From contig NZ_NSKE01000001.1 of the NCBI RefSeq assembly GCF_002287075.1, forward strand, positions 62,001-126,000: a stretch of DNA of 64,000 bases, in the 5' to 3' direction. The stretch is from Fodinibius salipaludis. Its GTDB lineage: Bacteria; Bacteroidota; Rhodothermia; Balneolales; Balneolaceae. The position numbers and the translations under genes are program-made. The notes under the pieces were generated by a model, which searched no databases, had not been told where the DNA came from, and saw only the letters and a program-made list of their open reading frames with translations. Shown piece by piece: positions 9,631-19,484 of the stretch. Positions within the stretch are counted from its first letter, which is position 1; the number at the start of each line of letters is the position of its first letter.

Positions 9631-9719
9631 ATGCCTCAAATATTCCGTATCCATAAAACGCTAATGCTCCTTTTTCTGTTTTATATTTGAGTTCTATTTG
9701 CAAACTATATTTTAAAATT

Positions 9720-10649
9720 ATGATTAATTGGCATCATTTACTGGCAACTTTCATTGCTATTTTAGTTTTATCTATTGCAATCATCGGTTGTAACTCTGAC
9801 CAGGAACAAACCGAGGCCGAACATGCCAAAGAAGTAAATAAGTGGCATCAAGTCCGAATAGACAACCTGTTAGGTCCCGAGGACTGGCTAAAGCTGGCGG
9901 GGCTTTATGAACTGGAAAATGGTACTCACAGTTTTGGTTCCGATTCCACCAACGATTTTGTATTTCCTCCAAAAGCTACTCCTTCAATCGGAACCATTAT
10001 CAAAAAAGATACGACAATTACCGTGCAGGTAGATGATGATGTCGTAGTTACCCATGAACAGGATACTATCTCAGAAATCACCATGATACCCGGCAATGCC
10101 AGATCCGGCACCGTACTAAAACACGGTTCATTCGTTTGGTATCTCCTTGACCGCAGAGGGGATTACTACATCCGCCTGGTTGATGAGCAACACCCGAATC
10201 TTGCAGCCTTTGACGGTATTGATCGCTTCTCAATTGACAAGAAGTGGAAAGTCGAAGCCGAGTTTAAACCATTCAAAAAACCAAAGCCAATAACAGTGCC
10301 CGATATCTTAAACGAAGGCATGCAGGATACCCTTTACGGTATGCTGCAATTTTCTATTAACGGTGAAAAGTACAGTCTGGCCCCACTTAACCATCCCGAT
10401 AAAGACGATAAGTTTTTCATCATTTTTGGGGATAAAACCAACGGGGAGTCGACGTACGGAGGTGGGCGCTATATCTATATACCAACGCCCAATGAGGATA
10501 ACATTACCTATATCGACTTCAACAAATCATACAATCCACCCTGCGTGTTTACCGAATATGCAACATGCCCATTACCTCCAGCCCAAAACAAACTGGACAT
10601 AGCCATTCCGGCCGGAGAAAAAATGTTTAAAGACGCCCAAACATATTAA
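9720..10649 (+). CDS. DUF1684 domain lipoprotein
   Basis: The ATG at 9720 was preferred to an upstream TTG at 9687 because it begins a lipoprotein signal directly: MINWHHLL, a hydrophobic core, then IIGC as lipobox. The mature 309-residue protein contains the DUF1684 pattern: KWHQ.RI..L....DWLKLAGLYEL near the start, a central WYLLDRRGDYYIRL-like segment, and a C-terminal half with GGGRYIYI, the DFNKSYNPPCVFTEYATCPL stretch and LDIAIPAGEK. The domain is widespread in Bacteroidota and Actinobacteria and has no established activity. It ends two bases before the next gene, which suggests a short operon with the methyltransferase. Confidence 0.85.
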   Translation: MINWHHLLATFIAILVLSIAIIGCNSDQEQTEAEHAKEVNKWHQVRIDNLLGPEDWLKLAGLYELENGTHSFGSDSTNDFVFPPKATPSIGTIIKKDTTITVQVDDDVVVTHEQDTISEITMIPGNARSGTVLKHGSFVWYLLDRRGDYYIRLVDEQHPNLAAFDGIDRFSIDKKWKVEAEFKPFKKPKPITVPDILNEGMQDTLYGMLQFSINGEKYSLAPLNHPDKDDKFFIIFGDKTNGESTYGGGRYIYIPTPNEDNITYIDFNKSYNPPCVFTEYATCPLPPAQNKLDIAIPAGEKMFKDAQTY

Positions 10650-10650
10650 T

Positions 10651-11397
10651 ATGTCAAAATCAGAAAAACGATTTTCCAAACAAGCAGATCTATATGCGAA
10701 ATTTCGCCCTGATTATCCAGATAAGATGTATGAGTTTATTTTTAAGCATCTCAATCAACAAAGAATAGCTTGGGACTGCGCTACAGGATCGGGACAGGTA
10801 GCCGGTTATTTGTCTAATCATTTTGATCAGGTTTTTGCCAACGATATCAGCAAAGAGCAACTCAGCTATGCCCCGGAGAAAGCAAATATCACCTACCTGA
10901 ATACACCTGCTGAACATTCCGGTTTGCCCGATGATACCTTCGACCTCATCACCATAGCACAAGCCATTCACTGGCTCAACTTCGATCAGTTTTATAATGA
11001 AGTACGCAGAACTGCTGCCCAAAATGGTCTTCTTGCTGTTATCGGATACGGTATGGTTCGCATATCCGAAAGGGTTAATCCTATTATTGATGAAATGTAT
11101 GAAACAGCATTCAGCAAATATTTTAACGAAAATCGCAGGTATTTAGACAATCGCTATCAGAACATCCCTTTTCCCTTTGATGAGATTCCCACACCCTCTT
11201 TTGAAAAACATTACACTTGGTCATTAGATCAGCTGGAAGGGTACTTCAATTCGTGGTCGGCCATTCAGCGTATCAAAGCCGAAGAGGGGTACAATCCGGC
11301 TGATGAAACGATCAATGAACTCGAAAAAGCACTTTCGAACCCCAAAAAATTTGAAGCCACTTTCCCGATTTTTATGCGATTGGGAAAGATAGATTAA
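10651..11397 (+). CDS. Class I SAM-dependent methyltransferase
   Basis: A 248-residue Rossmann-fold methyltransferase of the Methyltransf_11 type. Motif I is the [14 protein letters not shown] run (about residues 43-56), the acidic second strand follows in FANDIS, and the [11 protein letters not shown] motif provides the post-motif region. The second half is helical and aromatic, like small-molecule methyltransferases close to the yeast crotonobetaine/trans-aconitate methyltransferase group. The substrate is unknown. Its last four bases overlap the 3' end of the convergent nfo gene, an arrangement without room for a conventional terminator between the two. Confidence 0.85.
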   Translation: MSKSEKRFSKQADLYAKFRPDYPDKMYEFIFKHLNQQRIAWDCATGSGQVAGYLSNHFDQVFANDISKEQLSYAPEKANITYLNTPAEHSGLPDDTFDLITIAQAIHWLNFDQFYNEVRRTAAQNGLLAVIGYGMVRISERVNPIIDEMYETAFSKYFNENRRYLDNRYQNIPFPFDEIPTPSFEKHYTWSLDQLEGYFNSWSAIQRIKAEEGYNPADETINELEKALSNPKKFEATFPIFMRLGKID

Positions 11398-12236
11398 TCA
11401 ACCAAGCTATACAGCAGTTCAATCTCCTGTGGCCAGCGTTCGGTATTGGGCGTTTCAAGTATCATCGGGATATCATCAAAGCGTTCATCATTCATCAGCA
11501 GCTCAAAACCCTTAAGTCCAATTTTACCTTCTCCAATATTATCGTGGCGATCTACGCGGCTGCCGAGTTCTTTTTGGGAATCATTAAGGTGTATGCCTTT
11601 CAAATATTCGAATCCAACCGTTTTTTCAAACGCTTCACACATAGCCTTAAATCCGTCTTCTGTGGATAGATCATATCCGGCCGCAAATGCATGACAGGTA
11701 TCGATACAAACACCAATCCTGCTTTTGTCTTCAACCCCATCAATAATTCGAGCCAGGTACTCAAACTTATATCCCACGCTGGTGCCCTGTCCCGCCGTAT
11801 TTTCAATAACGGCCGTTACGCCTTCGGTTTTATTCAAAGCCCAATTCAATGATTCGGCATTCCGATCCAGGCATTCTTCTACATTAATTTTGTTAAGGTG
11901 ATTCCCAGGATGAAAATTGAGAAGCTTGATTCCTAATTGCTCGCAGCGCTGCATTTCATCCAGAAATGCTTTGCGCGATTTCTCAAGCTTCTTTTGTTCC
12001 GGGTGACCGAGGTTAATCAAATAACTGTCATGGGGTATCACTTGGTCCATGGAATACCCATACTTTTCACATTCGGCTTTAAAACCCTCAATATTTTCTC
12101 CTGTAAGCGGCGTCCCCTCCCATCGACGTTGATTCTTGGTAAATAAGGCAAAGGCCTTAGCACCTATTTCATGAGCTCGTTTTGGGGTATTTTCAACGCC
12201 TCCCGCAGCACTTACATGGGCTCCTACAAATTTCAT
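11394..12236 (-). CDS. nfo: Endonuclease IV (AP endonuclease)
   Basis: A 280-residue apurinic/apyrimidinic endonuclease of the Nfo TIM-barrel family, acting in base-excision repair. The start was set at the ATG at 12236 ([13 protein letters not shown]), the usual start of this family, rather than at a TTG two codons upstream. Metal-binding motifs are present: the LLNFHPGNH stretch, [42 protein letters not shown] and LETPN. All signature residues for the trinuclear zinc site appear intact and the length is normal. The gene is monocistronic and convergent with the methyltransferase, overlapping it by 4 bases. Confidence 0.95.
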   Translation of the reverse strand: MKFVGAHVSAAGGVENTPKRAHEIGAKAFALFTKNQRRWEGTPLTGENIEGFKAECEKYGYSMDQVIPHDSYLINLGHPEQKKLEKSRKAFLDEMQRCEQLGIKLLNFHPGNHLNKINVEECLDRNAESLNWALNKTEGVTAVIENTAGQGTSVGYKFEYLARIIDGVEDKSRIGVCIDTCHAFAAGYDLSTEDGFKAMCEAFEKTVGFEYLKGIHLNDSQKELGSRVDRHDNIGEGKIGLKGFELLMNDERFDDIPMILETPNTERWPQEIELLYSLVD

Positions 12237-12449
12237 AACCAATTGAATTGTTGCTTGAGTTTGTTATTACAGAATAGGCGAAGGAAAAGAAAGATTCCTT
12301 AAAGAGCAACCCTCAGACTTTAAAAGTACTGTGAATTTGATAATAAACTACTGCTTTATTGCTAATATCAATCCCATAACCATAAAAGATTTCGTTCAAT
12401 AGCCGCCGTTGATAAAAATGTAGTTCCAGAAATTTTGCTCATACATGCA

Positions 12450-13895
12450 TTAACTATCTTCTATCCCTTTCGGAAAAGCTAATATAAAAGTAGCACCTTC
12501 TCCCTTACCCTCACTTACTACGCTTATGTTACCTCCCATTTCAGTCATATAGTTAGCGCATGTATGCAATCCGTATCCATGCCCCTTTTCTTTGGTCGTA
12601 AATCCGTGGTTAAATACTTTATTTATCTCATTATCAGGTATACCTTCTCCCGTATCCGACACAGAAAGAAAAACTTTTTCTGTATCCTGCCACGTGCTAA
12701 TAGTAATTTTTTTCTTTTCGGATGGGAATTCCTCCATGGATTCTTTAGCATTCTTGAACAGATTTATCAAAATATGGATGACTTTACTCTTCTGAACGCT
12801 TACACTTTCCGTATCATTAAAATCTTTTTCTATATGGAGACCGTGACGTTCTATACTTCCTGACTGCATCTTTAAGGTATCATTGACAATGTCTTCAAGA
12901 CGCATCTCTTCATTAATCAATCCCACTTTGGCATAGCTTTGCTGTGAATCAATCACTTCTTTAATCAGCTGCACTTTATCTACCAATCGTGATGTCTGTT
13001 CTTTCAACGTGTTATACTCCTTGTCCAAAGATTCTTCCAGCTTTAAATAATATTTGAGCAGACTTTTACCCTTTGGATTATTTAAGATGAATTCCTCAAG
13101 GTTGTCTTCATGTTCTTTTAGCAGTTTATTTGCACTTTTAAACTTTTCCAGCTTGGAATTCAAAACGGTCTCCCTAAGAATATCCGTGGATATATTTACG
13201 CTATTCAAGACATTACCTACATTATGCAATATTCCTGTTGCCAACTCTGCCATTCCTGCCTTATGGGCCTTCTCAACTAACTCATCTTGGGTGTGATGAA
13301 GTTTTTGGATCGTATCGTTTAGCTCTTGGTTTTTATCTTCCAATTCCACCCTTATTTCTGCCAATCGACGAGCCTGCTTGTAGAAAATTCCTGCAGCACC
13401 GACAATATATATTACCAGAGCTGCCATTGCCATGAACTCTATATAATGGGGAGCTTCCAACTCTAACCTGAAATTTGTCATAAAACCACCAATTACCGCA
13501 CCAGCAATAAATAACGGCAAGGCTTTTAACAGTTGTCGATACCCTCCCACCATAGTGTGATTCAGAACTGTAGAAGCCAAAAAGGCGAATGCCATCCACA
13601 TAAAAAAATGAATATTAGCCATCCAGACCCCAAGGATAAATACATCAAACATCATTGCCCCAATTTCGATGCTTTTTTTATCTGGGGCTAATTTTGATGC
13701 CAGTAAAACGAAATGGGGATAAACCAAAAAATACGGAATCATGAAAGCGAAGTACCAATACGACCATCCTCGTTCAAAAACGAGCAATAAAATAACCAGG
13801 AAAGAAAATATAAAACCGATTATGCGGGGCACATAGTTGGAACGGGCCAATCGATGAGCTTTGCCTAATTTTATTTCTTTGAAACTAAATAGCAT
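12450..13895 (-). CDS. MASE2-domain sensor histidine kinase
   Basis: A 481-residue membrane kinase. Residues about 20-175 hold five or six transmembrane helices. The segment with YPHFVLLASKLAPDK and a following MVGGYRQLLKALP resembles MASE2, an integral-membrane sensor usually joined to adenylate or diguanylate cyclases. A coiled coil (about 180-215) leads to a non-classical phosphoacceptor box, GILHNVGNVLNSV, with H224. The HATPase has an N-box (HILINLFKNAKE) and a G-box (DTGEGIPDNE, then KGHGYGLHTCANYM). No receiver or DNA-binding domain is fused. The kinase core is closely similar to the C-terminus of the next protein, so the two are probably paralogues sharing a partner. Confidence 0.85.
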   Translation of the reverse strand: MLFSFKEIKLGKAHRLARSNYVPRIIGFIFSFLVILLLVFERGWSYWYFAFMIPYFLVYPHFVLLASKLAPDKKSIEIGAMMFDVFILGVWMANIHFFMWMAFAFLASTVLNHTMVGGYRQLLKALPLFIAGAVIGGFMTNFRLELEAPHYIEFMAMAALVIYIVGAAGIFYKQARRLAEIRVELEDKNQELNDTIQKLHHTQDELVEKAHKAGMAELATGILHNVGNVLNSVNISTDILRETVLNSKLEKFKSANKLLKEHEDNLEEFILNNPKGKSLLKYYLKLEESLDKEYNTLKEQTSRLVDKVQLIKEVIDSQQSYAKVGLINEEMRLEDIVNDTLKMQSGSIERHGLHIEKDFNDTESVSVQKSKVIHILINLFKNAKESMEEFPSEKKKITISTWQDTEKVFLSVSDTGEGIPDNEINKVFNHGFTTKEKGHGYGLHTCANYMTEMGGNISVVSEGKGEGATFILAFPKGIEDS

Positions 13896-14069
13896 ACCAT
13901 AAAATAAAAGATTAAAGGAGAGTGCTATGGTCCGTTGGGTATCTACTCAAAAGATCTAACTCCTACACAGGCAAAAAAAATAATCCTCTATGCCAAGCAT
14001 ATAGATTAGTGACAGTGTTTCAAAGATTTCTACCTAACTGTAATTGTTTTGTACTTACTTAAATGCCCT

Positions 14070-17000
14070 TCAGGATTTTTCATTATAGGAATTATTACCA
14101 TTTGTACTACTTGGGAAAACTAATATAAATGTAGCCCCCCTCCCTTTCCCATTGCTCTCTACTTTTATTTTTCCACCCATACTTTGCATATAATTGGCAC
14201 AACTGTGAAGACCGAAGCCATGTCCCTCATTCTTAGTCGTAAAGCCCTGGGTAAAAATTTTATCAATATTTTCCTTTTTTATCCCATGACCATTATCGGA
14301 AATAGACAAATGCACTTTATTATCTTCCTGCCATGTTTTAATACGGATGACTTTCTCCTCCGGTTCATTTTCTACCATAGCTTCTTTTGCATTTTTAAAA
14401 ATATTAACCAGAATATGAATCAGCTGTGTCCGATGAGCGGTTATGGCTTCAATTGGTTGCAAATCTTTCTTAATTGTTAATCCATGGCGCTCGATAGAAC
14501 CGGACTGTAAAGTCAATGCATCATTGACCATTTCATCAAGAGATGCCTGATCCGCTTCAATACTGGCCCCGGCATAACTCTGTTGAGCTGCTATAACCTC
14601 ACTAATCAAATCAACCTTTTCTGAAAGACGTTGTGATTGTTTAAGCATTTTTTGCTGTTCCTTCTGAATCGGCTCTTCCAGCTTCAAATAATAATTAAGC
14701 AACTGCTTGCCTTTTGGGTTCTCCGCAATAAACTCTTCAACCCGATCAATATGCTCCCTTAATAACTCATTAGCCTGTGAGAGCCTTTCCACTTTGGATT
14801 GCCTCACGGTATCCTTAATCACTGTAGCAGATGTATTAACACTATTTAATATATTCCCGACATTATGCAACACTCCAGAGGCTATATCGGCCATACCAGC
14901 TTTATGCGCCTTTTCAACAAGCTCGTCTTTAGTCTCTTCGAGCTCCTTCAAGGTGCTTTTTAGATCCCTATTTTTCTTGTTTAGCTCATCAGTGCGATCG
15001 GCCACCTCTTTTTCAAGTCTTCTGCTATATTCTTTAATACTTCGTACCCGCAAGCGGTAGCCTGTAAATACTAATCCCACGATAAATAATGCTGAGATCA
15101 GATAAAACCATGTTGTTTGCCAAAAAGGCGGAGTAATCACAAGGGCCAACGAAGTTCCCTCTTCATTCCAAACCCCATCGTTGTTTGAGGCTTTGACACG
15201 AAAGGTGTAAGCCCCAGGAGGCAACTCGGTATACGTAACAAAATTCCGATTCCCGATATAGTTCCACTTTTCATCAAACCCCTCCAGTTTATATGCATAT
15301 TGATTTTTTTCGGGGATGGTAAAGTTCAGTGCTGCAAATTCAAAAGAAATCACATTATCAGCATAAGAAAGTGTAAGGGTATCGGTATAAGTAATGGATT
15401 TATCCAAAAGTTTCCGACGCTCTCCATCTTCTTCAATACTATCCTTGATAGGAACTGATTCATTATATAACTGAAAATCAGTTATTACCACCGGTGGTGG
15501 GTTGGGATTACCCGTGAGATCTGAAGGCGAAAATTTATTAAATCCGTTTGTACCGCCCATATAAATTTCTCCTGATGAAGAAGTAAAAGCAGCCCCCGCG
15601 TTAAACTCATTGCCCTGCAATCCATCTCTTTTATCAAAATTATTAAAGGTCTTCGTTTCCGAATCCCAAACTGCGAGACCCAGGGTAGTACCCATATAGA
15701 TATTCCCCCTTTCATCTTCGGTAATCCCCCAAATGATATCATCTGGAAGGCCATCTTTTAAGGATATATGTTTCAATACTTCATGACTTTCTATATCCAA
15801 TACATTTGCACCCATAATGGTACCAACCCAAAGCCTTCCATTCGCATCCTCTTGAATATCTATAACAATACCTGTGTCAAGACTGTGAGGATTTTCAGAA
15901 GTATGAGGAAATTTTTTGAAGGTTTTTGTCTCCGGTTCATATAAGTTTAGTCCATTCTGTGTCCCCACCCATATCTGTCCCCTGCTGTCGATGAAAACAT
16001 CAGAAACGTATGATGCTCCTAAACTTTCCGTATCATTAGGATCGTGGTTATAATGCACAAAGGTTTCGGTTTCCGGATTAAGCACATTAAGACCACGTCC
16101 TCTGGTCCCTATCCAGATATTGCCTGAGGAGTCAATATCAACTCCCCATAATATATTATAACTGATAGAATTTTTATCATCAGGATCATACAAATAACGC
16201 TCTGTGCGCTCTGTTTGCGGATCAAACTTGTTAAGTCCGTCTGCGGTGCTTATCCATAAATTTCTGTGACGATCAATTTCGATATTGTAAATACGATTGT
16301 TGCTAAGCGAATTGGGGTTATCGGGATCATGATAAAAATGATCAAACTGTTCATTATCCGGATCAAATCTATTTAAGCCCTCATCCGTACCTATCCAGAT
16401 ATTATCATTCTCATCCTCAACGAAATCCCAAATATTGTTGTCACTAATACTGTTTTCATCATCAGGATATGCAGAATAGTGCTTAATACCTTTCTGATGA
16501 TAGCTAAATTTGCTTATTCCATTAGACTGGGTACCTATCCATAAGGTATTATGCCTGTCTTCGTAAATACTATTAATGCGATTGGACTTTAAGCTTTGAT
16601 CGTCTTTGGGATCCGCCTTCAGCCGGATAAACTCATCCCGGTCGGGTTGGTATAAATTCAGGCCATTTTGGGTGCCTATCCATAAATTGGATTGACTATC
16701 CTGATAAATATCATTTACGTAATCATTACTAAGAGAAGCATGATCATCAACCGTATTTTGATAGATTATAACCTTGGTGCGGTTTTCATTTATACGAAAC
16801 AAACCGGCTTCGGTACCAACCCATAGGTATCCGTGACCTTCATGAATTGAGGTAACTATTTTCTCATCCAACATTGGTAGTTCGCTACTGACAAATTGTT
16901 CTTCTTCCGGATCTAAATAATACAGACCAGCCCCAAAGGATCCGACCCACAAAATGCCTTTTTTGTCCCTGTAAAGTTCCCGAAAATTTTGTTGCTCACC

Positions 17001-17525
17001 TCTAATTTCCAAACTTTTAAATGTTCCTTTTTGCTTGTTTGTCAACTTATTTAGGCCCTGATCAGTTGCAAGCCATACCGTGCCATCCGAATCACAATGA
17101 ACGCCATTTACAGAATTATCACTAATACTTTGCGGTCCATCTTTTTCATAAAAAAGCCTGAACTGCTCGGTTCTTATATTGAAAAAGGAAAGCCCATTTA
17201 CCGTGCTAATCCAAAGATCACTATTTGTATCTATACAAATGTCGGTAACCTGTTTATCACTAAGGCTATTATTATCAATCAAATCACTTCGGTAGACAAT
17301 CATCTGCCGGCCGTCATAGCGATTCAATCCACCGACGGTGCCAAACCACAAAAAACCTTTATCATCCTGGACAATCGAATTAACAGTTGCTTGGGATAAT
17401 CCGTCCTCGAGTCCCAGATGGGCAAACTGATAAGAATCAACTTGAGAAAAAGCAGGCAGTGCTGCTATAAAAAAAAGAACTCCCTTTAAGAATAGTACCA
17501 AAACATATTTCTTCAATCGCTTCAT
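14070..17525 (-). CDS. Reg_prop / Y_Y_Y ligand-sensing histidine kinase
   Basis: An 1151-residue inner-membrane sensor. It has a signal peptide (about 1-27), then two seven-bladed-propeller equivalents of Reg_prop repeats (about 30-690) marked by recurring LWIGT and NGLN motifs, a Y_Y_Y domain (about 725-795, including PPGAYTFRVKASNNDG), one transmembrane helix near 800-822, a coiled coil, and a kinase core with H887 in GVLHNVGNILNSV. The HATPase motifs include HILVNIFKNAKEAM and GHGFGLHSCANYM. Unlike the hybrid two-component systems of Bacteroides polysaccharide loci, it lacks a receiver and an AraC-type output domain. The phosphate must therefore pass to a separate regulator, for which the hybrid protein at 17724-19484 is a candidate. 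No sugar-uptake genes are adjacent, so the ligand is open. Confidence 0.9.
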   Translation of the reverse strand: MKRLKKYVLVLFLKGVLFFIAALPAFSQVDSYQFAHLGLEDGLSQATVNSIVQDDKGFLWFGTVGGLNRYDGRQMIVYRSDLIDNNSLSDKQVTDICIDTNSDLWISTVNGLSFFNIRTEQFRLFYEKDGPQSISDNSVNGVHCDSDGTVWLATDQGLNKLTNKQKGTFKSLEIRGEQQNFRELYRDKKGILWVGSFGAGLYYLDPEEEQFVSSELPMLDEKIVTSIHEGHGYLWVGTEAGLFRINENRTKVIIYQNTVDDHASLSNDYVNDIYQDSQSNLWIGTQNGLNLYQPDRDEFIRLKADPKDDQSLKSNRINSIYEDRHNTLWIGTQSNGISKFSYHQKGIKHYSAYPDDENSISDNNIWDFVEDENDNIWIGTDEGLNRFDPDNEQFDHFYHDPDNPNSLSNNRIYNIEIDRHRNLWISTADGLNKFDPQTERTERYLYDPDDKNSISYNILWGVDIDSSGNIWIGTRGRGLNVLNPETETFVHYNHDPNDTESLGASYVSDVFIDSRGQIWVGTQNGLNLYEPETKTFKKFPHTSENPHSLDTGIVIDIQEDANGRLWVGTIMGANVLDIESHEVLKHISLKDGLPDDIIWGITEDERGNIYMGTTLGLAVWDSETKTFNNFDKRDGLQGNEFNAGAAFTSSSGEIYMGGTNGFNKFSPSDLTGNPNPPPVVITDFQLYNESVPIKDSIEEDGERRKLLDKSITYTDTLTLSYADNVISFEFAALNFTIPEKNQYAYKLEGFDEKWNYIGNRNFVTYTELPPGAYTFRVKASNNDGVWNEEGTSLALVITPPFWQTTWFYLISALFIVGLVFTGYRLRVRSIKEYSRRLEKEVADRTDELNKKNRDLKSTLKELEETKDELVEKAHKAGMADIASGVLHNVGNILNSVNTSATVIKDTVRQSKVERLSQANELLREHIDRVEEFIAENPKGKQLLNYYLKLEEPIQKEQQKMLKQSQRLSEKVDLISEVIAAQQSYAGASIEADQASLDEMVNDALTLQSGSIERHGLTIKKDLQPIEAITAHRTQLIHILVNIFKNAKEAMVENEPEEKVIRIKTWQEDNKVHLSISDNGHGIKKENIDKIFTQGFTTKNEGHGFGLHSCANYMQSMGGKIKVESNGKGRGATFILVFPSSTNGNNSYNEKS

Positions 17526-17723
17526 ATATATGCTATAAATTTAGTAGTAGAACATAATTTCATTGATAAAAACCATTGTTTCCAGTGGTTACTGTACCTG
17601 TTTGTATATGCAATGAAATCGCAAGAAATCTGTATAGTGAATCTGTCATAAATAAATCAAATGTTACTTTTACGGATGACTCCACACTTAAAAAGTGACA
17701 AATGTATCTGTGATATTAACGTT

Positions 17724-19484
17724 TTATTTACTTAATAAACTAAAATCCATTTCTATTACTTTTTTTATTGTTTTTATCAAATCCTGTTTATCTACTGGCT
17801 TTGCAATATAGTCATCCATCCCCGCCTGTAAACATAGTTCCCGATCTTTTTCCATCGCCGAGGCCGTCAGTGCTATAACTGGAATATGCTTGTTCGTCCT
17901 CTTTTCCATTGTTCTAATTTTTTTAGTCGCCTCATACCCATCCATTTCGGGCATCTGAACATCCATTAGGATAAGATCGTACTCATTCTGCTCCAGGTAT
18001 TCTATGGCTTCAGTTCCTGTCTCAACGATATCTATAACAAAGCCTTCCTTTTCCAACATCTTGGTAGTGACCATTTGATTTACTTTATTATCCTCGGCTA
18101 CAAGAATCCTTAGCGATTTCCCAATAGACTCTACCTGGTTCTCCTCACTTTGGCTATCAGAATCAGTTCTTTTATCAGCGGCGACTTTCTCTAAGGGTAC
18201 CGTAAAATAAAAACTTGATCCCTTTCCTTCCTCACTCTCTAAACCGACCTCCGCATCCATCAAGTCTGCCAGCTGCCGGCAAATAGCCAATCCTAATCCA
18301 GTTCCTCCAAATTTTCTGGTTGTTGAGGAATCCCCTTGAGAAAAAGAGCTGAATATTTGAGATTGTTTTTCTTCAGGAATCCCGATTCCCGTATCGCTTA
18401 CAGTAAATTTGATAAGTTGTTTGTCTCCATCTGACTCTAAAAGATCCACCTCAAATGAAACATATCCCTCCTCAGTAAATTTCACGGCATTACTACCATA
18501 ATTTAGGAGTACTTGTCGCAACCGTGTTGGATCTCCTGACATCCTATTGGGAATATTATCATCAATGGAATATTTTATTGACAAGCCTTTCTCATCAGAG
18601 GATAATGAGATCATTTCTACAACTTCTTTGACAAGATTCCGAATATTAAAAGGAATATATTCGATTTCCATCTTTCCGGCTTCTACCTTTGAGAAGTTCA
18701 GGATATCGTTAATAACTCTTAATAAGGACTCTCCACTCCTTTTTGCCATTCGGGACAGCTCTTTCTGCTCTTCACTTAAATCAGTTTCCAGCAAAAGATC
18801 AGTCATCCCTATTACGCCGTTCATCGGGGTGCGTATTTCATGACTCATATTAGCAAGAAAAACACTTTTAGCAGCTGAAGCTTTCTCAGCCTTATCTTTC
18901 ATTTCCTTATACTTTTCTACTAACTCATTCAACTCACTTGTACGCTCATCCACCTCTTCCTCAAGCTTTTCGGTATAAGAAATAGCTTCCTGCTGTAACT
19001 TCCATTTTGTAGTAAGCGTTAATGCTATCTGTTTCAAAGCCGTAGCATCAAAAGGCTTCTTCATAAACAATAGCTTATCGGTATTGCCTAAATTGGAAAC
19101 GATTTTATCCCACGAGTAATCAGAATAAGCAGTACATATAACTATCTCTGTATAAGGATAATCTTCCCATATCTGTTTTATCGTTTGAATACCGTCTATA
19201 CCCGGAGGCATCCTAACATCCATAAATATAAGAGCGTAGGGATCTCCTAACTCATAAGCTTCAGACACCATTTCAACAGCTTCCTTCCCCTGATAGGCAT
19301 GATCAATTTCGTAATCAACCAAATTGTCAGTTTTTTCCTGCTCATTTGGAGAACTACCGAAAAGCTCGTCTTCTATCCCTTTTAGTTCTTCATCTTCTTT
19401 ACTGACAGAGTTAGATAAAATTGATTCTATATCCTCATGGATAGATTCATTGTCATCTACAAGTAAAATATGATTGTATCCCAT
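17724..19484 (-). CDS. REC-HisKA-HATPase-REC hybrid signalling protein
   Basis: A soluble 586-residue protein. The N-terminal receiver (about 1-150) has an acidic DDN near residue 10 and the phosphoacceptor in FMDVRMP; it is lengthened by an acidic insertion of about 30 residues (roughly 28-60). A coiled coil (165-210) precedes a classic HisKA domain (NMSHEIRTPMNGVIGMTDLL) and a HATPase with DTGIGIPEE and GGTGLGLAICRQL. A second receiver (about 450-575) has AEDNKVNQ, the acceptor in LILMDVQMPEMDGYEA, and AKPVD. There is no membrane segment, so the input should be phosphorylation of the first receiver, plausibly by one of the two kinases downstream. No DNA-binding output is present. Confidence 0.9.
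   Translation of the reverse strand: MGYNHILLVDDNESIHEDIESILSNSVSKEDEELKGIEDELFGSSPNEQEKTDNLVDYEIDHAYQGKEAVEMVSEAYELGDPYALIFMDVRMPPGIDGIQTIKQIWEDYPYTEIVICTAYSDYSWDKIVSNLGNTDKLLFMKKPFDATALKQIALTLTTKWKLQQEAISYTEKLEEEVDERTSELNELVEKYKEMKDKAEKASAAKSVFLANMSHEIRTPMNGVIGMTDLLLETDLSEEQKELSRMAKRSGESLLRVINDILNFSKVEAGKMEIEYIPFNIRNLVKEVVEMISLSSDEKGLSIKYSIDDNIPNRMSGDPTRLRQVLLNYGSNAVKFTEEGYVSFEVDLLESDGDKQLIKFTVSDTGIGIPEEKQSQIFSSFSQGDSSTTRKFGGTGLGLAICRQLADLMDAEVGLESEEGKGSSFYFTVPLEKVAADKRTDSDSQSEENQVESIGKSLRILVAEDNKVNQMVTTKMLEKEGFVIDIVETGTEAIEYLEQNEYDLILMDVQMPEMDGYEATKKIRTMEKRTNKHIPVIALTASAMEKDRELCLQAGMDDYIAKPVDKQDLIKTIKKVIEMDFSLLSK

Noticed and set aside
16000-17500. Internal repeats in the Reg_prop kinase gene resembling a DNA repeat array
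   Set aside because: They are propeller repeats of the protein (recurring LWIGT-type blades), varied at DNA level, not a separate repeat or CRISPR element.
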